A DNA stretch of 64,000 nt. It comes from Candidatus Poribacteria bacterium. Lineage in GTDB: Bacteria; Poribacteria; WGA-4E; WGA-3G. This document shows positions 26,903 to 35,289 of this stretch, one piece after another (position 1 is the first letter of the stretch; every line of letters starts with the position of its first letter). The stretch spans positions 290,645-354,644 of the forward strand of contig JAPPIG010000082.1 in the NCBI GenBank assembly GCA_028820635.1, read 5' to 3'. The position numbers and the translations under genes are program-made. The notes beneath the pieces are model-generated. The model had not been told where the DNA came from. It was given only the letters and a program-made list of their open reading frames with translations, and searched no databases.

Positions 26903-28262
26903 CTATAACCCCTTCTCCCCAACGTTCTTGATCTTTTGCAATAATTGATCTGACCTTTTCAGCAAGTTCCGTCAAAGCCTGCCGTGGTGTCTGTTTTTCG
27001 GTAACAGCATTAAAAATTGCATCATTCAGCAAGTCCGCCGCTTCAGACCAATACGGATTCTGATAACGAGGTGGTAAATCGGGTGCAAGTTCAATAAACA
27101 AGTCTCCGAGTGGCTGTCCTCCCAAATATGCGTCTGGTTCTTTGTAAATTGGGGCATCCCATGCATCTTTGAGGGGTGGAATAATCCGCGTCGTTTCATA
27201 GCGGTTAATCAATCCTGCTTTGTCGAAATATGCAAATTTCAGGAGTTCCCATGCCAAGTCAGGATTTTTGCACTGCTTTGTAATACCGATCATCGTACCG
27301 CCGCGTGTTGTGGTACGCCTGCCACCTACTTCCCACGCTGGCATCCCAATAGCCTTCCATTTGCCAGCCATCTGTGGCACTTGACTTTTAAGGATACCGA
27401 CATACCAATCCGGTGCAAGCACAGAAAGTATTTTTCCGTCCTGCATTGCAGCAAAATTGCTCGGGTCGCCATGCCATGTCCCATAAACTGGCGTAGCGAT
27501 TTCGTGTTCATTAAACAGGGATGTAAAAAACTCTAAGGTTTCAATTGCAACATCACTATCAATGACCACGTTCCCATCAACATCAAAAAATCCACCACTT
27601 CTTTGCAGCAGCAGGTTAAAATAGTCGCTTTCAGTCTTGTTATCTAACACAATTGCATATTGGTCAATCTCACCATCACCATCAAGATCGCGAGAGACTT
27701 TTTTACCAGCAGCAATGAAATCATCCCATGTTTCAATCTCGGTCATTTCAACGCCAGCTGCTTTAAAGAGGTCATCTCGGTACAGTAAAACAACGGGATG
27801 CAGGTCATGCGGGATACCAAATATCTTCCCCCGATAAGACCATGGCGTAAAACGACTTACGACCAATTTATCCATCCAACCTTCATTTTTTAAACGAGGA
27901 CGCAGGTCAACAAAACCTACCTCATCAATAGCCCCTTTTAAAAAGCGACCAATAGATGTAATTTCTACTTCCACAACATCTGGTGCACCGAAATCAGATA
28001 GCAAAGCGGTGAGAAGTTTATCGTGCATCGTCCCACCATAATTGATGAGTTGCACGTTTACTTCTGGATGCTGTGCCTCAAAAATTGGCACACGTGCTTG
28101 ATATTCTTCGTAATGCGTATTGGCAAAAATCCAAAATTCTATACTTTCACCCTTTTCTTCCGCAGGCGCAAAAATGAAGAAACAAGAGATAAGGAAAAGA
28201 ACCAACATGACCATCGGTCCCTTGCCGAGTGGAAAACTCTCTACATCATAAGGAATACGCAT
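26883..28262 (-). CDS. Extracellular solute-binding protein, family 1
   Basis: A 459-residue sugar-receptor of the MalE class. AAGAGGCATTTT selects the ATG at 28262; the hydrophobic stretch MVMLVLFLISCFFIF at about residues 17-31 is the signal peptide. The mature start EFWIFANTHYEEYQARVPIFEAQHPEVNVQL and the GTMIGITKQCKNPDLAWELLKF segment are typical. It shares an operon with the permease and hisA. The ligand is probably a carbohydrate, not identifiable here. Confidence 0.88.
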   Translation of the reverse strand: MRIPYDVESFPLGKGPMVMLVLFLISCFFIFAPAEEKGESIEFWIFANTHYEEYQARVPIFEAQHPEVNVQLINYGGTMHDKLLTALLSDFGAPDVVEVEITSIGRFLKGAIDEVGFVDLRPRLKNEGWMDKLVVSRFTPWSYRGKIFGIPHDLHPVVLLYRDDLFKAAGVEMTEIETWDDFIAAGKKVSRDLDGDGEIDQYAIVLDNKTESDYFNLLLQRSGGFFDVDGNVVIDSDVAIETLEFFTSLFNEHEIATPVYGTWHGDPSNFAAMQDGKILSVLAPDWYVGILKSQVPQMAGKWKAIGMPAWEVGGRRTTTRGGTMIGITKQCKNPDLAWELLKFAYFDKAGLINRYETTRIIPPLKDAWDAPIYKEPDAYLGGQPLGDLFIELAPDLPPRYQNPYWSEAADLLNDAIFNAVTEKQTPRQALTELAEKVRSIIAKDQERWGEGVIDEFKTE

Positions 28263-28312
28263 AAAATGCCTCTTACATAAAATCTGGCTGATTTGGAATT
28301 GGTAAATTTGAC

Positions 28313-28341
28313 TTGACTTTTTCAAATTTTACCATTAAAAT
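28313..28341 (+). promoter_or_regulatory. Promoter of the zinc-ribbon gene
   Basis: TTGACT, 17-base spacer, TAAAAT. It lies 55 bases before the ATG of the FmdB-type gene. Confidence 0.6.
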
Positions 28342-28395
28342 TTATCAAATCATGTGCATTTTATCAACTAAGAAATGAATGGAGGAGAACGTTAT

Positions 28396-28734
28396 ATGCC
28401 CACGTATGATTATAAGTGTCTTGAGTGTGAGGTTCAGTTTGAGAAGTTTCAAGGTATTACAGCGCCACCGCTTGAAGAATGTCCTGATTGTGGCGGTAAA
28501 GTGAAACGGCTCATCGGAGCTGGTGCAGGATTGATTTTCAAAGGCTCTGGCTTCTATGCTACCGACTACCGGAGTGAAGGATACAAAGAATCTGCTAAGA
28601 AAGATAAAAATTCAGCGTCAGAAAAAAGCGACTCATCGTCAGAAAAAAGCGATAAGAGCGACAAAAGTGAGAAAAAAGAGAAGAAAACTGACACAAGTAG
28701 CGAATCAAAGACCAAATCCAGTGACTCTGACTAA
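28396..28734 (+). CDS. FmdB-type zinc-ribbon protein with Ser/Lys-rich tail
   Basis: A 112-residue protein. The first 45 residues are the FmdB/CxxC_CXXC_SSSS zinc ribbon (PTYDYKCLECEVQFEKFQ, then ECPDCGGKVKRLIG) with four metal-binding Cys, followed by the family's FKGSGFYATDYRS. Residues 65-112 are low-complexity Lys/Ser/Glu/Asp (KSDSSSEKSDKSDKS) and probably disordered. The ATG at 28396 is preceded by GGAGGAG. Roles in amide regulation were proposed for the founder; more often it is a small nucleic-acid- or zinc-binding factor. Confidence 0.85.
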   Translation: MPTYDYKCLECEVQFEKFQGITAPPLEECPDCGGKVKRLIGAGAGLIFKGSGFYATDYRSEGYKESAKKDKNSASEKSDSSSEKSDKSDKSEKKEKKTDTSSESKTKSSDSD

Positions 28735-28781
28735 ATTATCAGAAATGTAGACTGTATCGGGTTTGATTATTAGGAGACACT

Positions 28782-29720
28782 TTGCACAATCATAGCCACC
28801 AACATCACGAAGAAGGACATGTGCATAGCCATCAGACACACCTGCAGAAGAAATTTAAGATTGCGGTAGTCGTAACGTTTCTTGTTTTCCTTGGAGAAGT
28901 AATCGGAGGAATCTGGTCAGGAAGTCTCGCGTTGCTAAGTGACGCCGCACATGTGATGTCGGATACACTCTCACTTCTAATCAGTTGGTTGGCAATCTAT
29001 CTATCAACCCGTCCTGCAACATCATCTCGCACTTTCGGTTACCATCGCGCTGAGGTTTTCGCCGCATTTCTCAACGGAGTGTCACTTATCGGCATCTCAG
29101 GTTGGATTTTTTACGAAGCATACAACAGGTTCATTTCACCTACTGAAATTAAGGTGACAGGCATGTTTGTTGTGGCATGTCTCGGCTTCCTTGCGAATCT
29201 ATTTATATTATGGCAACTTCATGGCGAGAGTCATGACAACCTCAATGTGCGGAGTGCTGTGCTTCATGTGATAGGAGATACGCTTTCTTCTGTTGCTGTT
29301 GTCATAGGGGGTGTGATCATTCTTTGGACAGGATGGTATCCAATCGATGCGATTCTCAGCTTCCTCATCGGTGGGATTATTCTTTTCGGTGCCATTAATG
29401 TAACGAGAGAAGCAGTACATATTCTACTTGAGAATTCACCGCGAAATGCTGATGCACATACTGTAGCAGAACATCTCTGCGATTTAGATTCGGTCAAAGA
29501 TGTGCACGACATGCACATTTGGTCATTATGTTCCAATTATAGTGCTTTGAGCGCACACGTCGTCATTGACGAAAACACACCGCTGCCGCATGATCAAATT
29601 CTGCAACAGATTAACACCGAATTGAAACAACGTTTCGGTATTAACCATACAACCCTCCAACTTGAACAGGTTGCGTGTACACAAGCAGGCAATCTGCTAT
29701 GCAACGCACAACATTCCTAA
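28782..29720 (+). CDS. Cation diffusion facilitator (zinc exporter)
   Basis: A 312-residue CDF transporter of the ZitB/CzcD branch with six helices. Two H/D-x3-D transport sites are readable, SDAAHVMSD in the second helix and HVIGD in the fifth. The N-terminus is His-rich (HNHSHQHHEEGHVHSHQTH), the usual zinc-buffering tail. The C-terminal cytoplasmic domain has DVHDMHIWSLCSNYSALSAHV. A TTG start is used, with GGAG five bases before it. Zinc or cobalt export by proton antiport is the expected role. Confidence 0.88.
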   Translation: MHNHSHQHHEEGHVHSHQTHLQKKFKIAVVVTFLVFLGEVIGGIWSGSLALLSDAAHVMSDTLSLLISWLAIYLSTRPATSSRTFGYHRAEVFAAFLNGVSLIGISGWIFYEAYNRFISPTEIKVTGMFVVACLGFLANLFILWQLHGESHDNLNVRSAVLHVIGDTLSSVAVVIGGVIILWTGWYPIDAILSFLIGGIILFGAINVTREAVHILLENSPRNADAHTVAEHLCDLDSVKDVHDMHIWSLCSNYSALSAHVVIDENTPLPHDQILQQINTELKQRFGINHTTLQLEQVACTQAGNLLCNAQHS

Positions 29721-29722
29721 CG

Positions 29723-30301
29723 CTACCCATGTTCTTCTTTTAAACGGTGTGCTTTCCGAATCAGAGACGTATCTTTTGAAAACCTTTGGGTCGCCCTGAC
29801 GAGTCCATCTACATGTGACACCATATCCCTTTCAACCTGCACAATACGATTCATCAGATAAGGTTGGTCACTTTTTTGTATGGCTTTTCGTATGATAGAA
29901 AGAAGATACATGTAGATTGTATCTGCCTCACTCCCTTCAATAGCGATTGCTATTGCAAACGCCTCGTCTAATGTAATTCTGCCACTTTCTACCTTCAATT
30001 CGTGTGAGTCCAATGCATCTGTAATCTCTTGAATCGAAATATCGGGTAGTGATGCTATTGGTGAGGTAGATTTTTCTGTATCTTCAGCAGATATAGGTGT
30101 GTCAATTCCAAACGCTTCTATACACAAAGCGCGTCCAAAATCCACAAGAATATAATGTTGCCACTCCTCCGTACTCATCTTCTCCCAAAATCGCGCTATT
30201 CGTTCATCAACATCCCCCAAAAGTAGCGCGAAAGATGCGTACAATTTGGCTTGTCGCAGTTCAAGGTCTCGACAAATATCAAAAAGTCCTTCTAATGTCA
30301 A
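29723..30301 (-). CDS. Ferritin-like helical protein
   Basis: A 192-residue helical protein. The TTG at 30301 follows AAAGGAGAAACA and is favoured over an upstream ATG with no ribosome-binding site. Helix one (DLELRQAKLYASFALLL) and helix two (STEEWQHYILVDFG) show an E..E-x-x-H pattern of ferritin-like diiron proteins, and a second pair is suggested by DEAFAIAIAIEGSEADTIY and RIVQVERDMVSHVDG. The family is uncertain; a rubrerythrin-like peroxidase or a diiron sensor would fit. It converges on the zinc exporter gene with two bases between them. Confidence 0.6.
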   Translation of the reverse strand: MTLEGLFDICRDLELRQAKLYASFALLLGDVDERIARFWEKMSTEEWQHYILVDFGRALCIEAFGIDTPISAEDTEKSTSPIASLPDISIQEITDALDSHELKVESGRITLDEAFAIAIAIEGSEADTIYMYLLSIIRKAIQKSDQPYLMNRIVQVERDMVSHVDGLVRATQRFSKDTSLIRKAHRLKEEHG

Positions 30302-30367
30302 TGTTTCTCCTTTCTTAATTTGAGTCGTTTTTCTCCGGTAATTCTTATCTTCTATCAAAATTCACTT

Positions 30368-30517
30368 CTTGTAGGAGCGACCTCCAGGTCGCGACCTTAA
30401 CATAAATGTTGAGAAGAACATGTAAACTAAATGATTCTGATCCTTTATTGTAGTCGGCACGCGCCGTGTGCCGTAAATCGTCTTTGCAAAGTAGTAGGCA
30501 CACGCCGTGTGCCGTAA
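30368..30517. repeat. Palindromic repeats downstream of the oxidoreductase gene
   Basis: CTTGTAGGAGCGACCTCCAGG with TCGCGACC is followed by two direct copies of GGCAC(A/G)CGCCGTGTGCC at 30456 and 30498, each a 7-base-stem hairpin. They may serve as terminators for the minus-strand Gfo/Idh/MocA gene. Confidence 0.6.
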
Positions 30518-30524
30518 CACGTTT

Positions 30525-31562
30525 CTATACTTGAAGTGGCAATGAAATCGCCGCGCCAGAAGACATACTCCGCGCGACCGCTTCCGTAAACTCCATATAC
30601 TTAACACCGGTGTCAAAATCGGTATGTGTAATAACCTCTTCTCCACGTATAGCGTTCACAAACTCCTCTTCCACTCGCCACGCACCTTCTTCCTCAGCTG
30701 GAATATCAATCTCTTTCAGTTCATCATCTGTCTTTTGACCACCGTCCAGTTTATTTCCTGAGAATCGTAAAGTCCCTTGACTACCGAAAATAAAAACTTC
30801 AGGTGCACCCGCCAACCCTGTTACAGCAGAGATTTGCATGTGAAGTTGTGCACCGCAGGCGAGTTCACCAACCACATCAATATGTTCAGGGATACGAACC
30901 GCCCGCATGATACCTTCAGCATCAGCACGCGTTTTAACGAATGTTTTACCCATTGCCATAATTTTTGTCGCTTCCCCGACCCAACGCATCAACGCCTCAT
31001 ACCAAATTCCCATGCTCATGATGTTCATACCACTGAGGTCAAAATCTTGCCGCCACTGCAGCGGTGATTCGCTATCCAGAAACGCGCCGCCTGCACGCAC
31101 TTCAACGGCAAGCACATCCCCGATATACCCTTCGGCAATCAGACGTTTGATTGTGTTATCCACTCGGAGTGTCATCGGTGAAGGAACAATCTGCGCGGTA
31201 AGTCGTGATTTCCGACGTGCCATCATACGCATAGCGTGTGCCTCACGAGCGTTCATTGCCATCCGCGCTTCACACATCACGTGCTTATTTGCCATCAGTG
31301 CCGACACAGTTGCACGGCAGTGCATGTAGGGCCACGTACCAATCACAATTGCATTCGTCTCTTTATCGTCAATGGCATCCTGCCAATTGCCGTAGATTTT
31401 AGGGATTCCAAACTCATTTGCTACCCGTTGCGATGATTCTCGACTCCGATTACACACCCCTATAATCTCAACGTCTTCAATTGCTTGTAGTCCTGGGATA
31501 TGTCGTGATGTTGTGTTCCTACCAGCGCCGATGATGCCAACTCGGACTGTTTCTGATGCCAC
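30525..31562 (-). CDS. Gfo/Idh/MocA family oxidoreductase
   Basis: A 345-residue NAD(P)-dependent dehydrogenase: VRVGIIGAGRNTTSRHIPGL for the Rossmann loop, IGVCNRSRESSQRVANEFG, and the substrate-domain segment VMCEARMAMNAREAHAMRM. In the hallmark position the usual EKP is replaced by EAR, so the conserved Lys is missing; this points to an altered or non-dehydrogenase role. The start is GTG, preceded by GAAGGAG. It is unlinked to the similar gene at 9257 and only distantly related. Confidence 0.85.
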   Translation of the reverse strand: MASETVRVGIIGAGRNTTSRHIPGLQAIEDVEIIGVCNRSRESSQRVANEFGIPKIYGNWQDAIDDKETNAIVIGTWPYMHCRATVSALMANKHVMCEARMAMNAREAHAMRMMARRKSRLTAQIVPSPMTLRVDNTIKRLIAEGYIGDVLAVEVRAGGAFLDSESPLQWRQDFDLSGMNIMSMGIWYEALMRWVGEATKIMAMGKTFVKTRADAEGIMRAVRIPEHIDVVGELACGAQLHMQISAVTGLAGAPEVFIFGSQGTLRFSGNKLDGGQKTDDELKEIDIPAEEEGAWRVEEEFVNAIRGEEVITHTDFDTGVKYMEFTEAVARSMSSGAAISLPLQV

Positions 31563-31689
31563 TCTTTTTGCTCCTTCACCTTTGTGTTATAATTTTCATC
31601 TTATCAGAAAACCTTGAACATGTCAAGCAGAATAATTACGGTAGGGTATGTAAAGTTTTTAGCACAGAGGCACAAACTTTTGTTTTCTT

Positions 31690-31860
31690 TAGTCCCGTAG
31701 GGACGATATGTTTATAGAAGCGAGACTAACCCTCTCTTTAGTCCCGTAGGGACGATATGTTGTCCTTTATCGTTCGAGTTGATTAGGCACATATCGTTCC
31801 TACGGAACTCAATTAAGGGGTGTCAACGTTTTCTATAAACATATCGTCCCTACGGGACTG
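31690..31860. repeat. Palindromic repeat cluster, family C interior
   Basis: AGTCCCGTAGGGACGATATG occurs twice in direct order, then the inverse CATATCGTCCCTACGGGACT closes the unit, with ACATATCGTTCCTACGGAACT in between. The whole can fold into one long hairpin. It is closely related to the interior of the element at 6066-6349. Confidence 0.75.
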
Positions 31861-31866
31861 AAGAGT

Positions 31867-32025
31867 GTACTGCCATCGGATAACTCCTTTCTAGTGAGAT
31901 TGTATTGTAGCACAATCTTCCTTTAGGGTGTGCTCTAAAAAACCGATGGCAGTACATCTCCTTAATAATTGGATTGTAATTATATCACAATCTTAGGTAG
32001 TGGTCTAAATTTCCGATGGCAGTAC
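31867..32025. repeat. CCGATGGCAGTAC repeats next to the transposase
   Basis: The 13-base word CCGATGGCAGTAC is present inverted at 31867-31879 and direct at 31943-31955 and 32013-32025. The two direct copies end larger similar units that share an ATTGT..ACAATCTT hairpin and TCTAAA before the word. They probably represent the left terminal repeats of the adjacent IS, duplicated. Confidence 0.6.
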
Positions 32026-32029
32026 AAAT

Positions 32030-32900
32030 TTGCTGGAAGTCATGAAACGGTTTCCAAATCAGGAAAGTTGTATTGAACATTTAGAAAAAATCCGCTGGGG
32101 TGACACGCCTCAATGCGCGCATTGCGGTAGTCTGAAAGTTAATAGTCGTCATGAAACGGATACGGGTAAAATCGGCAGATATAACTGTCAAGACTGCAAA
32201 GCATCTTTTAAAGTAACCTGCAATACCTTATTTCATAGTACAAGGATGCCGTTGCAGAAATGGTTTGTAGCCATTTCGTTGATGATGAATGCTAAGAAGA
32301 GTTTATCCAGCTGCCACTTGCTCGGGATTTAGAATTAAATCAGAAAACAGCATGGTCTATGATGCAGAAAATCCGTTCAGAGATGGCGAAAAAGGGCAAC
32401 GTTTTACTTAAGGGTATTATTGAAGCCGATGAGACTTACTACATTGGCGGGAAACCTCGGAAGGCAATAAACGTGCTGATGATAAGGAAACCAAACGTGG
32501 TCGCGGCACATCTAAAACTGCTATTCTTGGTGTGGTGGAACGTGGCAGACAAGTTATTGCTAAAGTAGCACAAGATTTAACAAGTCAGACTATTCTGGAC
32601 TTTATCAAGCGTGTTGTCAAGATTGAGGATTCTGAATTGATGACGGATCAGTTTAGGGCTTATATGACTATGGGTAGGTTCATGAAACATCGCATCATCA
32701 ATCACAAAGAGCATTATGTAGATGGTGATGTCCATACGAATACGATAGAGGGATTTTGGAGTTTACTCAAGCGGGCGTGGTATGGGACTCACCATCATTA
32801 TACCGTTTTCTGGACACCATTATACGTTGCTGAGGCTTGCTATAAGTATAACAATAGGGCAACGAAGATATATTCTGGAACTTTTTATCGGATTCCATGA
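32030..32900 (+). pseudogene. IS1595-family transposase, two frameshifts
   Basis: Three consecutive frames together give one ISXO2/IS1595 transposase. Part one has the zinc ribbon (CAHCGSLKVNSR, CQDC) and MPLQKWFVAISLMMN; part two has MMQKIRSEMAKKG and the first DDE Asp in EADETYYIGGK; part three has TDQFRAYM, YVDGDVHTNTIEGFWSLLKR and the terminal KYNNRATKIYSG. One base is missing near 32312 (SSC..LARDLELNQKTAW resumes one frame lower) and another near 32463 (GKPRK..GNKRADDKETKRGRG). The element is therefore inactive unless the sequence has errors. No right terminal repeat could be identified. Confidence 0.85.
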
Positions 32901-32935
32901 ATGTATAATCATTGATAAAGAATGAAAACTTTGAT

Positions 32936-33226
32936 TTACCCATTTAGGAGTTGGTCTTTGGTTGGTCTTTCATAATTAGATGGAATATGTTTATGATAAA
33001 AAGGCCAGTTAATTTCTGCCACGTGGATTCCACAGAATTCCGCCAGATTTTGGCATGATGCAATCATTCTGTCTGTATTTACATGAACAATTAGTTCCCA
33101 TATTTCTATTCGTTATTCATCATTAATTGCTTCTTCCAGAGCAGTTTTATAGTATTTTATAACTTCAGAATAAAGCATATTAGATTTGGCATTTTCACCT
33201 AGTTCTTTAGCTTGTTGAAAGTTCAT
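32936..33226 (-). pseudogene. Small gene interrupted by an in-frame TAA
   Basis: On the minus strand a frame of 97 codons starts at the ATG 33226 (MNFQQAKELGENAKSNMLYS, ending EEAINDE), meets TAA at 33113-33115 and then stays open with protein-like sequence (RIEIWELIVHVNTDRMIAS, NLAEFCGIHVAEINWPFYHK) to a second TAA at 32936. Residue usage on both sides looks coding. Either a nonsense mutation has broken one gene or two small proteins abut. No family is recognised. GAGAAG stands before the ATG. It lies just beyond the dead transposase. Confidence 0.45.
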
Positions 33227-33302
33227 TGTATTACTTCTCATTGTTATTAGTGGTTCGTAACGGCTAATTTCAAATTTTAATTGACAACTTATGCTTTAAG
33301 TG

Positions 33303-33452
33303 TTAAAATACTTGTGTTGATGACTCGTTGCGAGTCATCCCGTAAATAGAAAAACTCACAACGAGTGTTTGTTGCAGGGTAAGTATTGGAGTACTCACCT
33401 TGCCTGACAAAGGATCAACGAACTTGAGAAGCAGTTTGCCATTCCCCGTCAT
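33303..33452 (-). CDS. Possible leaderless small ORF (49 aa) or small RNA
   Basis: The ATG at 33452 is only a few bases past a strong -10 box, so a transcript from that promoter would begin almost at the ATG. The protein (MTGNGKLLLKFVDPLSGKV and so on) matches nothing I know. Its last part is encoded by DNA that folds into a hairpin, GATGACTCG-CAA-CGAGTCATC. A noncoding RNA ending at that hairpin is an equally good reading. A longer in-frame start at 33485 lies inside the promoter and is rejected. Confidence 0.35.
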   Translation of the reverse strand: MTGNGKLLLKFVDPLSGKVSTPILTLQQTLVVSFSIYGMTRNESSTQVF

Positions 33453-33456
33453 TTTA

Positions 33457-33485
33457 ATTCTAACATACAGTCTCTTAATAGTCAA
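33457..33485 (-). promoter_or_regulatory. Strong minus-strand promoter
   Basis: Reading the minus strand: TTGACT (33485-33480), 17-base spacer, TAGAAT (33462-33457). Just upstream are three GTACTTG-like half-sites between 33486 and 33526, which could be operator repeats. Confidence 0.6.
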
Positions 33486-33503
33486 GTACCTTTTTAGTAC
33501 CTA

Positions 33504-33535
33504 CAAGTACTATGAAGCTGTACTTGGCTTTTTTG
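33504..33535 (+). terminator. Hairpin with T-tract
   Basis: CAAGTAC, 9-base loop, GTACTTG, then GCTTTTTTG. It has the form of an intrinsic terminator for plus-strand transcription, yet no plus-strand gene is intact upstream. Confidence 0.55.
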
Positions 33536-33618
33536 ATTTAGACATGGTAGGTTAGACCTAATAGGTGGTTATATGTTCGGTGAATGGCAGCTGTTCCTCA
33601 CTAACAGGAGGCATTACC

Positions 33619-34830
33619 ATGTTCCATAATAGAAAAGCGACACTATTTTACTTAATTGCTATTGTAGCAATAATTGGTTTAGGGTCTTTGGAATCTTTTT
33701 CAATCGAGCCATATACGGTTCAGACTATCTATTTCATACCAACAGACAGTCAAGATAGATCAGAATTGTTAGATTTAGACGATATGATGAAATCTATTCG
33801 GATGACATATCAGGACGAGATGATCCGCCATGGTTTTGGCAATAAAACGTTTGAATTAGAAACCAATAAAGATGGCAAAGTCGTTGTGCATAAGGTAAGA
33901 GGCAATCATAATAAAGTATCTTACTTTAGTAATACATCGACGGTAGTAATAAAAGAATTGGAACAAAAGGGTTTCAATGATATACATACTGTATATGCAG
34001 TTGTAATGGCAGGTATGGAAATTTTCGAGGGTGGCGGAGCTGGCCTTGCAGTTGCACTTCCTTGGGGTGGATGGTTTGGTAATGGAAACTCTCAGTATTC
34101 AGGGTATGCTATTAGCATTGAACGTGACAAAGAAAGAGTAGAAGGTATTATGCGTCATGAACTTGGTCATACTTTCGGGTTATCGCATACACTTTATCAT
34201 AGGGGTCATTACTATAATTCTATAATGAATAACGCTCGAGGTAATAACGTGATAGGGCGAGCGGATCAACTTACCGAACTGGAGGCGAGATGGTTATCTA
34301 AAGTTCGCCATTTTAACAACAACCAACCTTTTCGGAATAATTTTGCTCCGAAATTAACTACTTTTCATGGAGCTGTGCGTGAAGGAGATAATATTACACT
34401 GAAAGCAACTATTAGAGATCCTAATAATGACGGTATATTTCAAGTGTATGGACTTGTCGATTGGTGGGTTATCGGTTGGGATATCTTTGATGGGAATTCG
34501 GGTGTTGAAGAAACATCTTTGTCAAATATTCCTGATGAGCTTTTAAAATCTGGAAAGATCGCATATTATTTCATGGATATTCATGGTAATTGGATGTATG
34601 ACTTTCCAGATAAATCTTTTACGTTACCTGAGAAAGTTAAGAAAAAGACTACCAAAATCAATTTTGAAGCAAAAAATGAAGATTTAGGCATAGCTCAAAA
34701 TCCGACACAAGAGTGTCCTGGTTGTAAGATTGATCCTGATAATCCAGATGACACATCTAGATCTATAAAACCTCAAAGAAAGCTTGCACTAACATGGGGT
34801 TCACTTAAACAGAGGAATTATCGGAAATGA
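33619..34830 (+). CDS. Secreted metzincin-type zinc metalloprotease with TWG tail
   Basis: A 403-residue exported protein. GGAGG before the ATG at 33619 and a signal segment (LFYLIAIVAIIGLGSLESFS) fix the start. The zinc site H180-E181-L-G-H184-T-F-G-L-S-H190 is the complete metzincin motif with three His and the catalytic Glu, and SIMN at 201-204 is a plausible Met-turn. The fold before it is not a named family I recognise. The C-terminal half has an Ig-like strand region (DNITLKATIRDPNNDGIF) and the protein ends PQRKLALTWGSLK plus six residues, the tail shared with the LamG and concanavalin-like proteins. The next gene overlaps its stop by ATGA. Confidence 0.8.
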   Translation: MFHNRKATLFYLIAIVAIIGLGSLESFSIEPYTVQTIYFIPTDSQDRSELLDLDDMMKSIRMTYQDEMIRHGFGNKTFELETNKDGKVVVHKVRGNHNKVSYFSNTSTVVIKELEQKGFNDIHTVYAVVMAGMEIFEGGGAGLAVALPWGGWFGNGNSQYSGYAISIERDKERVEGIMRHELGHTFGLSHTLYHRGHYYNSIMNNARGNNVIGRADQLTELEARWLSKVRHFNNNQPFRNNFAPKLTTFHGAVREGDNITLKATIRDPNNDGIFQVYGLVDWWVIGWDIFDGNSGVEETSLSNIPDELLKSGKIAYYFMDIHGNWMYDFPDKSFTLPEKVKKKTTKINFEAKNEDLGIAQNPTQECPGCKIDPDNPDDTSRSIKPQRKLALTWGSLKQRNYRK

Positions 34831-35162
34831 AGACTCAACCAAACTCATATAATTTTTCATCTGAAGATGAAACCGAGGCATTATCAGAAAATCCAATAAT
34901 TCATGGACTTTTAAGTGAATTCTTGCATGCAGAGTTACAAAGTTTAAAGCGTCAGATAAACTTTTCTGAAAATCTTATAGCCCTTATTGAAACTGAGCTA
35001 TCAAGCGCAAACGATGCACAGTTGTTTAGGGCAGATACGTATAGAGTTATGGAAGAATTGATACCTGAGAACGTATCCAAACTACTTGAGGCATCCATTG
35101 AAGGTGGTGGCAACTATGTATCTTTATTAGAGAAAACTCATGATAACTTTAATCGTATATAA
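34827..35162 (+). CDS. Small hypothetical protein coupled to the metalloprotease
   Basis: A 111-residue soluble, acidic and mostly helical protein with no signal peptide. Its ATG overlaps the metalloprotease stop (ATGA), which implies translational coupling. The segment FLHAELQSLKRQINFSENLIALIETEL could be a coiled coil. Function unknown. A cytoplasmic partner of an exported protease could be an inhibitor or chaperone, but nothing in the sequence proves it. Confidence 0.6.
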   Translation: MKTQPNSYNFSSEDETEALSENPIIHGLLSEFLHAELQSLKRQINFSENLIALIETELSSANDAQLFRADTYRVMEELIPENVSKLLEASIEGGGNYVSLLEKTHDNFNRI

Positions 35163-35289
35163 GGCATTAAAAAGTGCGTACGCGTGTACTCTAAGGCCTT
35201 TAGGTGGTAGAAAAACCTATGACCCAGAGGAATTAAGATCAGGAGTTCTTAAAGTTGCAGGTAATCGCCAATGCAAAACCAAGATGTAG
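35140..35289 (+). CDS. Possible overlapping 49-aa ORF
   Basis: An ATG at 35140, with GAGAA before it, opens a 49-residue frame (MITLIVYKALKSAYA, then LGGRKTYDPEELRSGVLKVAG) bridging the gap between two small genes and overlapping both. The middle reads like real protein, but there is no family match and the overlap at both ends is suspicious. Confidence 0.25.
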   Translation: MITLIVYKALKSAYACTLRPLGGRKTYDPEELRSGVLKVAGNRQCKTKM

